Assembly (NCBI GenBank): GCA_046350455.1
Contig: JAXMAM010000008.1
Span: 53,662 to 117,661 of the forward strand
DNA length: 64,000 nt
DNA from: CAZXGD01 sp046350455
GTDB taxonomy: Bacteria; Planctomycetota; Phycisphaerae; Phycisphaerales; SM1A02
Direction: 5' to 3'
Every line of letters starts with the position of its first letter. The first letter of the stretch is position 1. The notes below the pieces were generated by a model. The model ran no database searches. It was not told the DNA's origin and worked only from the letters and a program-made list of their open reading frames with translations. Below, one piece after another: positions 56,116-64,000 of this stretch. Both the position numbers and the translations under genes were made by a program.

Positions 56116-56511
56116 ATGAGTCAGCAGACCACGCCGCAAGACATCAGCAAGATCCTGGCGCAAGCCGGGCCATATCCCTTGGCTGCCTACCAGTTTGTGC
56201 AGGAAGGCCTGCGCCACCGTGGAGCGGGGCGCACGACCACGCAGATGCAGCGCCGGGTGCCAGCCGGCACGAGCGGCCAGCAGCTCTGCCTGGGGCTGCG
56301 GGACTATGCGATTGACCAGTACGGCCTGTTGGCGCCCGTGGTGCTGGCCAGCTGGCATGACCGGACCGGAGGACTTTGGGCGCATGGTGTTTGCGCTCAT
56401 TGAGGTGGGCGCCATGAGCAAGACTTCGCAGGACTCGCTGACGACTTCCGCGGCGTCTACGAGTTTGCCGAGGCCTTCAGCGCCGAGACCCTGCGCGCCG
56501 CCCTGGCGTAG
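56116..56511 (+). pseudogene. Minf_1886-family small protein gene with two frameshifts
   Basis: The pieces read PYPLAAYQFVQEGLRHRG and QQLCLGLRDYAIDQYGLLAP in the first frame, EDFGRMVFALIEVGAM in a second and DFRGVYEFAEAFSAETLRAA in a third, ending at TAG 56509-56511. Joined, they match the Minf_1886-type protein common in Planctomycetota and Verrucomicrobia, of unknown function. The frame changes fall near 56365 and 56430. ATG 56116 begins MSQQTTPQDISK. It could be a sequencing-damaged intact gene. The REP-like island begins right after the stop. Confidence 0.7.
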
Positions 56512-56546
56512 GAAAGTCGTGCCTGGCACGGGTGTCCCTACTTTCT
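56512..56546 (+). repeat. REP-like palindromic repeat, copy C
   Basis: It reads GAAAGTCGTGCCTGGCACGG then GTGTCCCTACTTTC, nearly identical to copy A. It starts one base after the Minf_1886 stop and forms the outer left end of the large inverted structure. Confidence 0.75.
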
Positions 56547-56761
56547 TGAACGGGGCTTGGACGCGGCCTCCGCGCGGTGTGCGGGCGCGGCCGCGGACGG
56601 CTCGCTCCACCAGGTTCCGCCTTTCGCTCCCGACTTTGCGTGCGCTCGGCAGGTGGAACGGCCCGCGAATCGGTGAACCCACACAGCTTGCCTCGCCACG
56701 CAAACGCCGCTACGCCGCGCCCCCGCCCCCCCGCGCTGCGGCTGCCCGAGCGCACACAGAG

Positions 56762-56811
56762 GGAAACTCGTGCCTGCGAAACTCGTGCCCGGCACCCTGT
56801 CCCGGGTTTCC
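56762..56811 (+). repeat. Degenerate REP-like units in the island centre
   Basis: Two broken copies are recognisable: GGAAACTCGTGCCTGCG and then GAAACTCGTGCCCGGCACC with CTGTCCCGGGTTTC. They are in the same orientation as copy C. Confidence 0.55.
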
Positions 56812-56846
56812 GAAAGTCGTGCCTGGCACGGTGTCCCGCATTTCCG
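56812..56846 (+). repeat. REP-like palindromic repeat, copy F
   Basis: It reads GAAAGTCGTGCCTGGCACGG then TGTCCCGCATTTCC. The core palindrome GTGCCTGGCAC is intact while the tail has diverged. Confidence 0.65.
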
Positions 56847-57332
56847 GGGCGGGCTGGCGGCGCACGCTTGATGCGCAGGGCTCGGCGCATGCAGGCCCGC
56901 CGGTCGGCAGACGAGACGCCATCATCCGCGGTCTGCCACCATCACTCTGATGTGGCTTGATGTGGAAGGGTAGTCCGCACGCCGCCGTGCGCCCCCGCAC
57001 GTCACCGTGTGCCGCGCCTGCCCGTCCGTCGCGCTGCCCGCCGCCACCGCGCACCGCGCTCAACCTCCCTCACCAGTGGCAGCGGCCGCAGCGCGGGACT
57101 CGGGGGGCGCGGCGTAGCGGCGTTGAGCGGAGCGAGGCAGGCTGTGTGCGCACCCCCGATTCGCGGGCCGCTCCCACCTGCCGAGCGCACGCGAAGCCGA
57201 GGCGAAGGCGGAACCTGGTGGAGCCGAGCGTCCGCGGCCGCGCCCCCTGACCGCGCGGGAGGCCGCGGGCTCGGTCCGGCACGGACGGACCGCGCCGGCC
57301 GCGGGCGCGTTCCGGGGACGGCCGACGCTGCG

Positions 57333-57366
57333 GAAAGTAGGGACACCCGTGCCAGGCACCAATTTC
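57333..57366 (-). repeat. REP-like palindromic repeat, copy D (inverted)
   Basis: It reads GAAAGTAGGGACACCCGTGC then CAGGCACCAATTTC on the plus strand, the reverse complement of copy A. It ends 17 bases before the ffh start codon and so lies in the leader of ffh. Confidence 0.75.
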
Positions 57367-57383
57367 CATACAATTGCGGGGCT

Positions 57384-58901
57384 ATGTTTGAACGGCTCAG
57401 TGACACGCTGCATGGAGTGTTCCGCAACCTGGCAGGCCGCGGACGGCTGACGGAGGAGAACGTCCGCGAGGCCATGGCCGAGGTGCGCACCGCACTGCTG
57501 GAGGCAGATGTCAACCAGACGGTGGTGGATCGCTTCTGCGCGGACTGCGTACAGGACGCGCTTGGCACAGAGGTCACCAAGAGCCTCCAGCCCGGCCAGG
57601 AGATGGTGGGCATCGTGCACAAGCGCCTGGTGGCGCTCATGGGACCGGTGGACACCCACGTCACGCTGGTGGAGCCGGGTCCCACGGTGGTGATGCTCTG
57701 CGGCCTGCAGGGAAGCGGCAAGACCACCACCTGCGGCAAGCTGGCGGCCTGGTTCAAGAAGCGTGGGCAGAGCGTCATGGTGGCCGCTGCCGACCTCCAG
57801 CGCCCAGCTGCCGTGGAGCAGCTCCGCACCGTGGTGGACACCGTGGCCGCAGAAGCCACTGGCCCCGGCCGCGTGGCCTTCTATGGCGAACCCGACAAGT
57901 GCGCCGAGTACGGCCGCGCGGTGGGCGTGGCTGTGGGCGTCTGCCAGCGCGCGGTGGCCGCCGCACGGCAGGCCAAATTCGACGTGGTCATCCTGGATAC
58001 CGCAGGCCGCCTGCATGTGAACGACGAGCTCATGAAGGAGCTCGAGTCCGTGGACCGCAGCGTGCAGCCGCAGAACATCTTCCTGGTGGTGGACGCCATG
58101 ACTGGCCAGGACGCCGTGGCCAGCGCCAAGGCGTTCCACGACCGCCTGAAGGTGGACGGCATCATCCTGACCAAGTTCGACAGCGACACGCGCGGTGGCG
58201 CAGCGCTGAGCGTGAAGTCCGTGACGGGCGCGCCGGTCAAGTTCGTGGGCGTGGGCGAGCGCTACGACGCGCTGCAGGAGTTCCACCCAGACCGCGTGGC
58301 GGGCCGCATCCTGGGCATGGGCGACGTGGTGAGCCTGGTGGAGCGCGCCCAGCAGGAGGTGACCGAAGAAGACGCCCAGGCCGTGGCCGACAAGATGGCC
58401 AAGGGCGAGTTCACCCTGGACGACTTCCTGAAGCAGATGCGCTCCGTGCGCCGCATGGGACCGCTCAAGCAGATCATGGGCATGCTTCCAGGCGTGGGAT
58501 CCATGATGAAGGACGTCAATGTGGACGACAAGCAGATGGACCACCTGGAGGCCATCATCCTGAGCATGACCCCGCAGGAGCGGAAGCGCGTGGGCACGGT
58601 GGACCGCAGCCGCCAGAAGCGCATCGCGGCAGGCAGCGGCACCAAGGTGGACGACGTCAGCCGCCTGATCAAGCAGTTTGAGATGATGCAGAAGATCACC
58701 CAGCAGATGGCTGGCATGGGCGCGCTGGGCAAGATGAAGGCCATGAAGGACATGGCACGCGCGCTGCCCGGCGCAGCTGGTGCAGGCGGCATGGCCGGTG
58801 CAGGCGGCATGGGCGGCATGGGCGGTATCCCCGGCTTCGGCCGCGGCAGCACTGCCACCGAGAGTCCCAAGTCCCGCTTCAAGCAAAGAAAGAAGCGCTA
58901 G
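57384..58901 (+). CDS. ffh: Signal recognition particle protein Ffh
   Basis: Ffh is the GTPase that brings signal-bearing ribosomes to the membrane with 4.5S RNA and FtsY. The 505-aa protein has the N domain (MFERLSDTLHGVFRNLAGRG), the G domain with CGLQGSGKTTTCGKLAAWF, DTAGRLHVNDELM and TKFDSDTRGGAALSV, and the Met-rich M domain (MRSVRRMGPLKQIMGMLPG, KQFEMMQKITQQMAGM). It ends with a Gly/Met-rich tail and KSRFKQRKKR. ATG 57384 is the conserved start. Its upstream region is the REP-like island, whose copy D lies only 17 bases away. Confidence 0.97.
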   Translation: MFERLSDTLHGVFRNLAGRGRLTEENVREAMAEVRTALLEADVNQTVVDRFCADCVQDALGTEVTKSLQPGQEMVGIVHKRLVALMGPVDTHVTLVEPGPTVVMLCGLQGSGKTTTCGKLAAWFKKRGQSVMVAAADLQRPAAVEQLRTVVDTVAAEATGPGRVAFYGEPDKCAEYGRAVGVAVGVCQRAVAAARQAKFDVVILDTAGRLHVNDELMKELESVDRSVQPQNIFLVVDAMTGQDAVASAKAFHDRLKVDGIILTKFDSDTRGGAALSVKSVTGAPVKFVGVGERYDALQEFHPDRVAGRILGMGDVVSLVERAQQEVTEEDAQAVADKMAKGEFTLDDFLKQMRSVRRMGPLKQIMGMLPGVGSMMKDVNVDDKQMDHLEAIILSMTPQERKRVGTVDRSRQKRIAAGSGTKVDDVSRLIKQFEMMQKITQQMAGMGALGKMKAMKDMARALPGAAGAGGMAGAGGMGGMGGIPGFGRGSTATESPKSRFKQRKKR

Positions 58902-59133
58902 CAGCGGCCCGCCCGTGCATCGTTTCGCATGACCTGCGATCCCTGCTTGAATGACCGCCGACCTGCATAGCCTGACAAGACATAGAAGATTCCGGGTAGG
59001 GCGCGTGCCTGTTGAAGGAACAGTTGCGCCTGCGGGCATCTCGGCCTGAAAAATCCGCAACTTCACGGGAGTGCCACCGGCGCGGGCCCGATACCAGAGG
59101 CTGGTACGAAGCCTCGGTTCCCCGTCTCCTCCC

Positions 59134-60796
59134 ATGAGTACGCACCTTCGCATCATCCTTCTTGGCGTTGCCTGGTTCCTGCTGGGCGGTCTTCTCGCAG
59201 TGGGGCTCTTTGTGCGCCTCACCGGTGTAAGCAGTTCCATCGCCGGCTTCACCAACCAACAGCTCCCCATGGCGCTGGCCATCGAGCAAGTGCGCAGCGA
59301 GATGCTGGAGGCGCAGGCCACGTGCCAGCAGCTTGCACTAATGGAGGATCAGGCATCCGTCGAGCAGGGCGCGGCCACGCTGCGCGGCCAGCTCTGGAAG
59401 ATCGAAGCCGACATGGCCACCCTGGCCACCCGTACCGTGGACTCCAATCTGCAGGCCGCCTTCCGTCCGGGGTTCGACGCTGCCGGCGCCTGGCATCGTG
59501 CAGCGCGCATGTTCATGGCCGAGCGCGAAGGGGACCCTCCGCGGCGCGCGCCCCGACAACGAGAACATGCTGGCGGAGGTCTCCGCCAAGTTCGCCACCG
59601 CAGAGAACGAGATCAGCCAGTTCATGCACCAGGACCTTCGCCCAGCGCTGGAAGCCCGTGCAGAGGCCACCCGCGTGGCCATCGCCAGCGTGCGCAACGA
59701 CTCCATGATGCTCATCGGCCTTGCCAGCGCGGCCGGCTGCGCCCTGACCGTGCTCATGGCCCGTGCTGTGCGCGCACAGCAGATCACCGCTGCGGCTGCC
59801 CAGGCCAAGCAGGCCTTCGACGCCCGCGTGAGCAACTCGCTGAATATGGCGCAGACTGAGACTGAAGTGCTTCAGCTGGCGGAGGACATCATCGCTGGCG
59901 TGGACCCCAACCTGCCCGCCGCGCTCCTGATCGCAGACTCCAGTCGCGCCCACCTGGCGCAGACCGCCGCCACGCCAGCAGCCGGCTGCTCCACCGACGG
60001 CGCGCCCCTGTGCGGCGTGCGCGCGCCAGGCGCCTGCCCAGCGGTGCGCCGCGGCTTTGAGGTGACCTTCCGCAGCAGCTCGGACTTCGACTCCTGTCCG
60101 CACCTGCGCCGCCGCGCGACCGGCCCATGCTCCGCCACCTGCGTGCCCATCACCATCACGGGCCAGCAGGTGGGAGTGCTGCACGCCGTCACCCCGGACC
60201 ATCAGCCGCTGCCAGATGAATCCATCAGCCGCCTGACTGTGATCGCAGCCAAGCTGGGCGAACGCATCGGCGTGATCCGCGCCTTCAACCAGAGCGAGGA
60301 CCAGGCCACCAAGGACGCCCTCACCGGCCTGCTGAACCGCCGCAGCACCGAGGAGGCCATCCAGCGCCTGCAGCGCGATGGCACGCGCTTCTGCGTGGTC
60401 TACGCGGATATCGACCACTTCAAGCGCCTGAACGACACCTACGGACACGAGACCGGCGACCGCGCGTTGCGTCTGTTCAGCCGCGTGCTGACGGACTCGC
60501 TGCGGCCGTCGGACGTGATCTCGCGCTGGGGCGGCGAGGAGTTCGTGATGATCCTGCCCAACACCAGCGCAGAGCTGGCCAAGCCCATCATCGAACGCCT
60601 GCGCGTGGCCATCTCCGAGAACACAGGCCTTGGCGCTGTGCCAGCGGTGACCGCCAGCTTTGGCATCGCCGAGTGCGGCCCCAGCGACGACTTTGCAGAG
60701 CGCCTGAATGAGGCCGACGCAGCGCTGCTCCTGGCCAAGCAGAACGGCCGCAACCGCATCGCGCTGGCAGGCAGCCTGCTGGCCGCAGCGGGCTGA
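59134..60796 (+). CDS. Membrane diguanylate cyclase with Cys-rich GAF domain, frameshifted near 59535
   Basis: The first frame gives a membrane span (IILLGVAWFLLGGLLAVGLF) and helical periplasmic region ending MFMAEREGD. From about 59530 a different frame continues the helix (RPDNENMLAEVSAKFATAEN), a second span (SMMLIGLASAAGCALTVLMA), a GAF-like domain with seven or so cysteines, and a C-terminal GGDEF domain (FCVVYADIDHFKRLNDTYGH, SRWGGEEFVMILP). The combined protein is about 553 aa. Diguanylate cyclases make c-di-GMP; the GGEEF site is intact. A single-base indel at about 59523-59565 explains the break. The unbroken half alone would lack the sensor. Confidence 0.8.
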
Positions 60797-60819
60797 GCAG
60801 GCCCGCCATGCGAAGCCAC

Positions 60820-60837
60820 GGCGCCCCGCCCGGCGCC
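60820..60837. terminator. Possible weak hairpin between convergent genes
   Basis: GGCGCC (60820-60825) and GGCGCC (60832-60837) can pair around CCGCCC. The hairpin lies between the diguanylate cyclase stop and the end of PolX. No T-tract follows. Confidence 0.3.
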
Positions 60838-60854
60838 ACGCCAGTCCGCGCCCC

Positions 60855-62612
60855 TCACCGGCCTGGTCGCTTGGACCGCAGCCACTTCAGGAGCGGTGCG
60901 GTCTCCCATGTGTTCACGCACTGCGCGCACCCCAGCCAGCCCCGGCGGGCGGTGGTCACGCCGTAGCGCAGCTGGCTGAAGTCCTCTGCCGCGTGCGCAT
61001 CCGTGTCAATGGCCACCAGCGTGCCTGTCTCCACGCACACGCGCACGTGCGCATCGCGCAGGTCCAGTCGCGCGCTGTTGCTGTTCACCTCCAGCGCTGT
61101 CTGGTGCGCCTTGGCCTCGCGCGCCAGGAGCGCGATGTCTGGCGAAAGCCCCTCGCGCGCGTTGATGATCCGCCCCGTGGGATGCCCGATGATGTGCACC
61201 AGCGGGTGGCGCACCGCCTTCAGCAGCCGTTCGGTGGCCACGTCTGGCGCTGCCTTCAGGCTGGTGTGCGGGCTGGCCACCACCACGTCCAGCTCGGCCA
61301 GCACGTCGTCTGGATAGTCCAGCGACCCATCGGCCAAAATGTCCACCTCGCTGCCGCACAGCAGCGTCAGGCGGTCCTTGTAGTGCTTGGCCACCTGCCG
61401 CACCTCCGCTGCGTGCTCGCGCAGGCGCTCTGTGCTCAGCCCATTGGCCTGGGCGCTGGACCGGCTGTGGTCGGTGATGGCCAGCACCTTCAGCCCGCGG
61501 CGGATGGCCTCTTCCGCCATCTCCTGAATGCTCAGCGTGCCATCGCTTGCCTTGGTGTGCGTGTGCAGGTCTGCGCGGATGTCCTCCACCCTCACCAGGT
61601 CCTTGGGCGGATGGCGCTCCAGCTCGCCGCTGTCTTCGCGCAGCTCGGGCGGCACCCACCACAGGTCCAGCGCCTTGTAGATGCTCTCCTCGGTGCGCCC
61701 AGCCACCGCCTTCACGCCGCGCTCCTGCGGCGCTGGCTGGCCGTCGTCCGGGAACAGGCCGTATTCGTTCAGGCGCAAGGTCCGCTGCTGGGCGCGCTCG
61801 CGCAGGCGGATGTTGTGCTCCTTGCTGCCGGTGAAGTACAGGAGCGCAGCGCCGTACTGGTCTGCGTGCACGGTGCGCAGGTCCACCTGCAGCCCGCTCT
61901 CCAGGCGCACGCTGGTCTTGGTGTCACCAGAGGCCAGCACCTTGGTCACGCCCGGCGCCTCGCGCAGCGCCTGGTGCAGCGGGGCGCCGTCGGCTGCAGC
62001 CGCCACGATGTCCACGTCACCGATGGTCTCGCGGCCGCGCCGCAGGCTGCCCGCGTAGGCCACCTCCTTGGCGCCCTTCACCTTGGCCAGCATGACCACC
62101 AGCTCCTCTGCCACAGGGAGTGCGCGGCCCAGGCGCACGCGGCCAGCGCTGCGCTCCAGGAAGTCCAGCGACTCCTGGATGTTCTGCAGCGTCTTGGCGC
62201 CCATGCCGGGCAGGCCAGCCAGCGAACCATCCGCCAGCCTGGCCTTCAGCGCGGGAAGGTCGGTCACGCCGCCATCCTGCCACAGCACGCGCACTCGCTT
62301 GGGCCCCAGCCCAGGTATCTGCAGCACATCGAACAGGCCCGCTGGTATCTGCGCCACCAGCTCACCGTGCTCTTTCACAGCGCCGTGCTCTGCAAACTCC
62401 GCCACCTTCTTCACGGTGGCGTCGCCAAAGCCAGGAATGGCGCGCAGGGCGGCAGGATCGCGCTGCACCAGGTCCACTGCGTCTTCTGCCATGTCCTCCA
62501 GCGTGCGGGCCACGCGGCGGTGCGCGTTCACGCGGAAGGCGTTCTCGCCCAGCAGGTCCAGCGCGTCCGCCATCTGCTGGAAGATGGCAGCCAGCTCCTG
62601 GTTGGCGCTCAT
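60855..62612 (-). CDS. polX: DNA polymerase/3'-5' exonuclease PolX
   Basis: The 585-aa family X polymerase fills gaps in base-excision repair. An 8-kDa helix-hairpin-helix part (IPGFGDATVKKVAEFAEHG and IPGLGPKRVRVLWQ) is followed by the nucleotidyltransferase core (GSLRRGRETIGDVDIV, LQVDLRTV) and a C-terminal PHP domain with the metal ligands DLHTHTKASDGTLSIQEM, LAITDHSRSS, CGSEVDI, IIGHPTGRII and DTDAHA. Length is normal. The ATG overlaps the stop of the FtsK-like gene as ATGA, so they may be co-translated. Confidence 0.95.
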   Translation of the reverse strand: MSANQELAAIFQQMADALDLLGENAFRVNAHRRVARTLEDMAEDAVDLVQRDPAALRAIPGFGDATVKKVAEFAEHGAVKEHGELVAQIPAGLFDVLQIPGLGPKRVRVLWQDGGVTDLPALKARLADGSLAGLPGMGAKTLQNIQESLDFLERSAGRVRLGRALPVAEELVVMLAKVKGAKEVAYAGSLRRGRETIGDVDIVAAAADGAPLHQALREAPGVTKVLASGDTKTSVRLESGLQVDLRTVHADQYGAALLYFTGSKEHNIRLRERAQQRTLRLNEYGLFPDDGQPAPQERGVKAVAGRTEESIYKALDLWWVPPELREDSGELERHPPKDLVRVEDIRADLHTHTKASDGTLSIQEMAEEAIRRGLKVLAITDHSRSSAQANGLSTERLREHAAEVRQVAKHYKDRLTLLCGSEVDILADGSLDYPDDVLAELDVVVASPHTSLKAAPDVATERLLKAVRHPLVHIIGHPTGRIINAREGLSPDIALLAREAKAHQTALEVNSNSARLDLRDAHVRVCVETGTLVAIDTDAHAAEDFSQLRYGVTTARRGWLGCAQCVNTWETAPLLKWLRSKRPGR

Positions 62613-64000
62613 GAACGGCTCCGCGCAGCCAGGTGGCGCGTGACGATCTCCAGCAAGCCCGCATCTGGGAAGGCGTAGGGACGGAACTTCTCCAGCAGGC
62701 CAGACTCTTCGTTGCCCAGCAGGGCACGGTGGAAGCCCAGCCGGCTGGCAGCGGGGCTGTCAATGAGCGTGCTGCTGTCGGTGGCGCTCATCTGGAAGAT
62801 GGCCTTCCATTCCAGCTCGCGCATGGCGTTGCGATCCACCACGCGCTGCAGGTTGGCCACGGTGTCTGCCCACAGCACGCAATGCATGCCCACCAGCGGT
62901 CCTTCCTTCAGCAGGAGCCCCAGCACCTTGTCAGGCGTGGGTGGCGCGTCGCCGCTGCCGCCGTAGCCAAAGTCATCCTCGTTGCGGCGCAGCGCGCGGT
63001 AGCGATGCACCCCGTTCACCAGCAGGAACACGCCCGGCGCGTCTGCAGTGCCAGCGGCATTGCGCGCCGCCAGCTCCTGGCCCAGCGCCAGCAGCGCATC
63101 GGGCGTGTCGCGCATGCTGGGGAACTCCACGGTGTGCGGCACAGCCTTGGCCACGCGTGCCAGCGCGCCATGCAGGCGGTCGTCTGGCGTGGTGCCGTCC
63201 AGCACCACGATGCGCGTGCCAGCCACCGGCGTCTGCGCTGCAAGGCTCAGGATGCCCATGGCCAGCATGGCGGCGGCGCCTTCGTCGCGCTGGCCCACGA
63301 TGGCCAGGTTGGCGCCCGTGCGCCGCACCATCACAGCGGCCGTGGGGTCCTTGATGCTCACTGCATCGCCCAGCCACAGAAGCGGCGCGAACGCGCTGCG
63401 GTCTGGCTGTGGCCTTTCCAGCGCCCGCAGCAGCGGGGCGTTGGCCATGGGGTCTGCTGGCGCGTTGCCTTCGAACACAATGGGCCGCGGCCGCGTGACG
63501 CCCGCAGCGCGGGACTGGTCGAAGGCGCGCACTTCCTCCAGCCGGGTGTCGCGCTCTGCCTCGCCCAGCCACACGACCTGGAAGGGATTGTTGCCCTCGA
63601 TCAGGCCGCCAGCGTCGTTGTAGATGGCCTCGCCGGGGCGGGTGAGGAGGCGCGCGGCGGTGTTGTCGTCGCTCAGGATGAGCTGGCTGTCGGCCTCGGT
63701 GCACTGCAGCGCGATGCGCACGCCCATCTGGCCCATGGTGCTGCGCGCCAGGCTGTACGCGCCGCCCAGCGTCTGGCTTCCCAGCACCACGTGCATGCCG
63801 AACGCGCGGCCCTGGCGCACCAGGCGGTCCAGGAGCAGCGCTGCATCCTGGCTCACCTTGTCGTCCTCGATGAACAGCTCCTGGAACTCGTCAATGATGA
63901 GCAGGCTGCGCGGCATGCGCTCTGGCCGGCCCAGCGCGCGCCAGTCCGCCAGGTTCTGCACGCCTGCTGCGCGGAAAAGCTCGCCGCGCCGGCGCAGCTC
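62609..64000 (-). CDS. FtsK/SpoIIIE-type ATPase, C-terminal part (5' end outside window)
   Basis: At least 463 residues are visible, continuing past the window edge (ELRRRGELFRAAGVQNLADW). SLLIIDEFQELFIEDDKVSQ is the Walker B helix, and GMHVVLGSQTLGGAYSLARS is typical of FtsK/EccC translocase domains. A second, degenerate NTPase-like part follows (VMVRRTGANLAIVGQRDEGA, AGTRIVVLDGTTPDDRLH). FtsK-like proteins pump DNA, while EccC-type ones drive protein export. Two ATPase-like halves in a row look more like EccC or a multi-domain FtsK-like ATPase than a classical cell-division FtsK. The start is not in the window. Confidence 0.8.
   Translation of the reverse strand, partial: ELRRRGELFRAAGVQNLADWRALGRPERMPRSLLIIDEFQELFIEDDKVSQDAALLLDRLVRQGRAFGMHVVLGSQTLGGAYSLARSTMGQMGVRIALQCTEADSQLILSDDNTAARLLTRPGEAIYNDAGGLIEGNNPFQVVWLGEAERDTRLEEVRAFDQSRAAGVTRPRPIVFEGNAPADPMANAPLLRALERPQPDRSAFAPLLWLGDAVSIKDPTAAVMVRRTGANLAIVGQRDEGAAAMLAMGILSLAAQTPVAGTRIVVLDGTTPDDRLHGALARVAKAVPHTVEFPSMRDTPDALLALGQELAARNAAGTADAPGVFLLVNGVHRYRALRRNEDDFGYGGSGDAPPTPDKVLGLLLKEGPLVGMHCVLWADTVANLQRVVDRNAMRELEWKAIFQMSATDSSTLIDSPAASRLGFHRALLGNEESGLLEKFRPYAFPDAGLLEIVTRHLAARSRS

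Larger units (their letters stand above)
56512..57366. repeat. 0.85-kb non-coding island with large inverted arms
   Basis: The left arm (56512-56753) and the reverse complement of the right arm (57366-57070) share the REP-like end and then about 170-200 bases of related sequence. Shared segments include GCGGCCGCGGACG, CTCCACCAGGTTCCGCCTT, GTGCGCTCGGCAGGTGG, CGGCCCGCGAATCGG and AACGCCGCTACGCCGCGCCC. The right arm carries about 60 extra bases next to its end. The central loop (about 56754-57069) holds degenerate REP units. No gene is supported. The island separates the Minf_1886 gene from ffh and could fold into a large cruciform. It may be a non-autonomous mobile element. Confidence 0.75.

Noticed and set aside
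56512..57366. Protein-coding genes in the inverted-repeat island
   Set aside because: Frames on both strands are Arg/Ala/Pro-rich and end or change with the repeats; none resembles a protein family.
58902..59133. RNA gene (4.5S or tRNA) after ffh
   Set aside because: No cloverleaf, GGAA-type SRP loop or long hairpin could be found by eye.

Overview
The window is a 64 kb, very GC-rich stretch of a Gram-negative bacterial chromosome. Several features point to the Planctomycetota, most likely a Phycisphaerae-like lineage. These are a PEP-CTERM-type exported protein ending in a Pro-Ala-Pro-Gly motif, a hydrophobic stretch and RRRR; a paired set of Tat-exported Gfo/Idh/MocA oxidoreductases; a DUF1080 lipoprotein; a Minf_1886-family gene; a squalene-type C30 carotenoid cluster; and a giant LptA/OstA-like protein. 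The lineage is inferred from gene content only, since no rRNA is present. Genes are packed tightly, and ATGA or GTGA stop/start overlaps are frequent.

Layout. 0-3.9 kb: envelope genes (KdsC-like phosphatase, 1101-aa Lpt protein). 3.9-5.4 kb: tryptophan 2,3-dioxygenase and a frameshifted membrane-protein gene. 5.5-12.4 kb: carotenoid cluster (CrtN-like desaturase; divergent aldehyde dehydrogenase, CrtP-like oxidase, acyltransferase and CrtQ-like glycosyltransferase). 12.3-15.5 kb: MsbA-type ABC exporter and exported EEP-family phosphatase. 15.6-17.4 kb: rpsB-tsf. 17.7-21.0 kb: DoxX-like membrane protein, DCC-family protein, phosphomannomutase. 21.0-22.1 kb: PEP-CTERM gene bracketed by two inverted copies of a REP-like palindrome. 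22.1-25.5 kb: thiS-thiG, a lipoprotein, an ion antiporter. 25.6-35.0 kb: one-direction run of an NHL-propeller/YtkA protein, MauG-type di-heme protein, FGE-like protein, two Gfo/Idh/MocA oxidoreductases and two unknown membrane proteins.

34.9-49.2 kb (minus strand) is the most interesting block. It is a Wsp-type chemosensory operon in the order receptor, CheW, CheR-TPR, CheW, CheA-REC, CheB, response regulator. The regulator has a WspR-like receiver, but a PP2C/SpoIIE phosphatase replaces the expected GGDEF domain. A REC-GAF-HD-GYP protein precedes the operon. A 1158-aa secreted ApbE-metalloprotease fusion follows it with a GTGA overlap.

49.3-54.5 kb: PNGase F-like protein, RNase D, DUF1080 lipoprotein, cupin, OmpA-family lipoprotein. 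54.6-56.5 kb: two genes broken by several frameshifts. 56.5-57.4 kb: a non-coding island with about 240-300 bp inverted arms and at least five REP-like units, directly upstream of ffh. 57.4-64.0 kb: ffh, a membrane diguanylate cyclase split by a frameshift, PolX, and a partial FtsK/SpoIIIE-type ATPase running off the end.

Six loci need one or more frame changes to give intact proteins. They could be assembly indels, real decay, or both, and raw reads are needed to decide.
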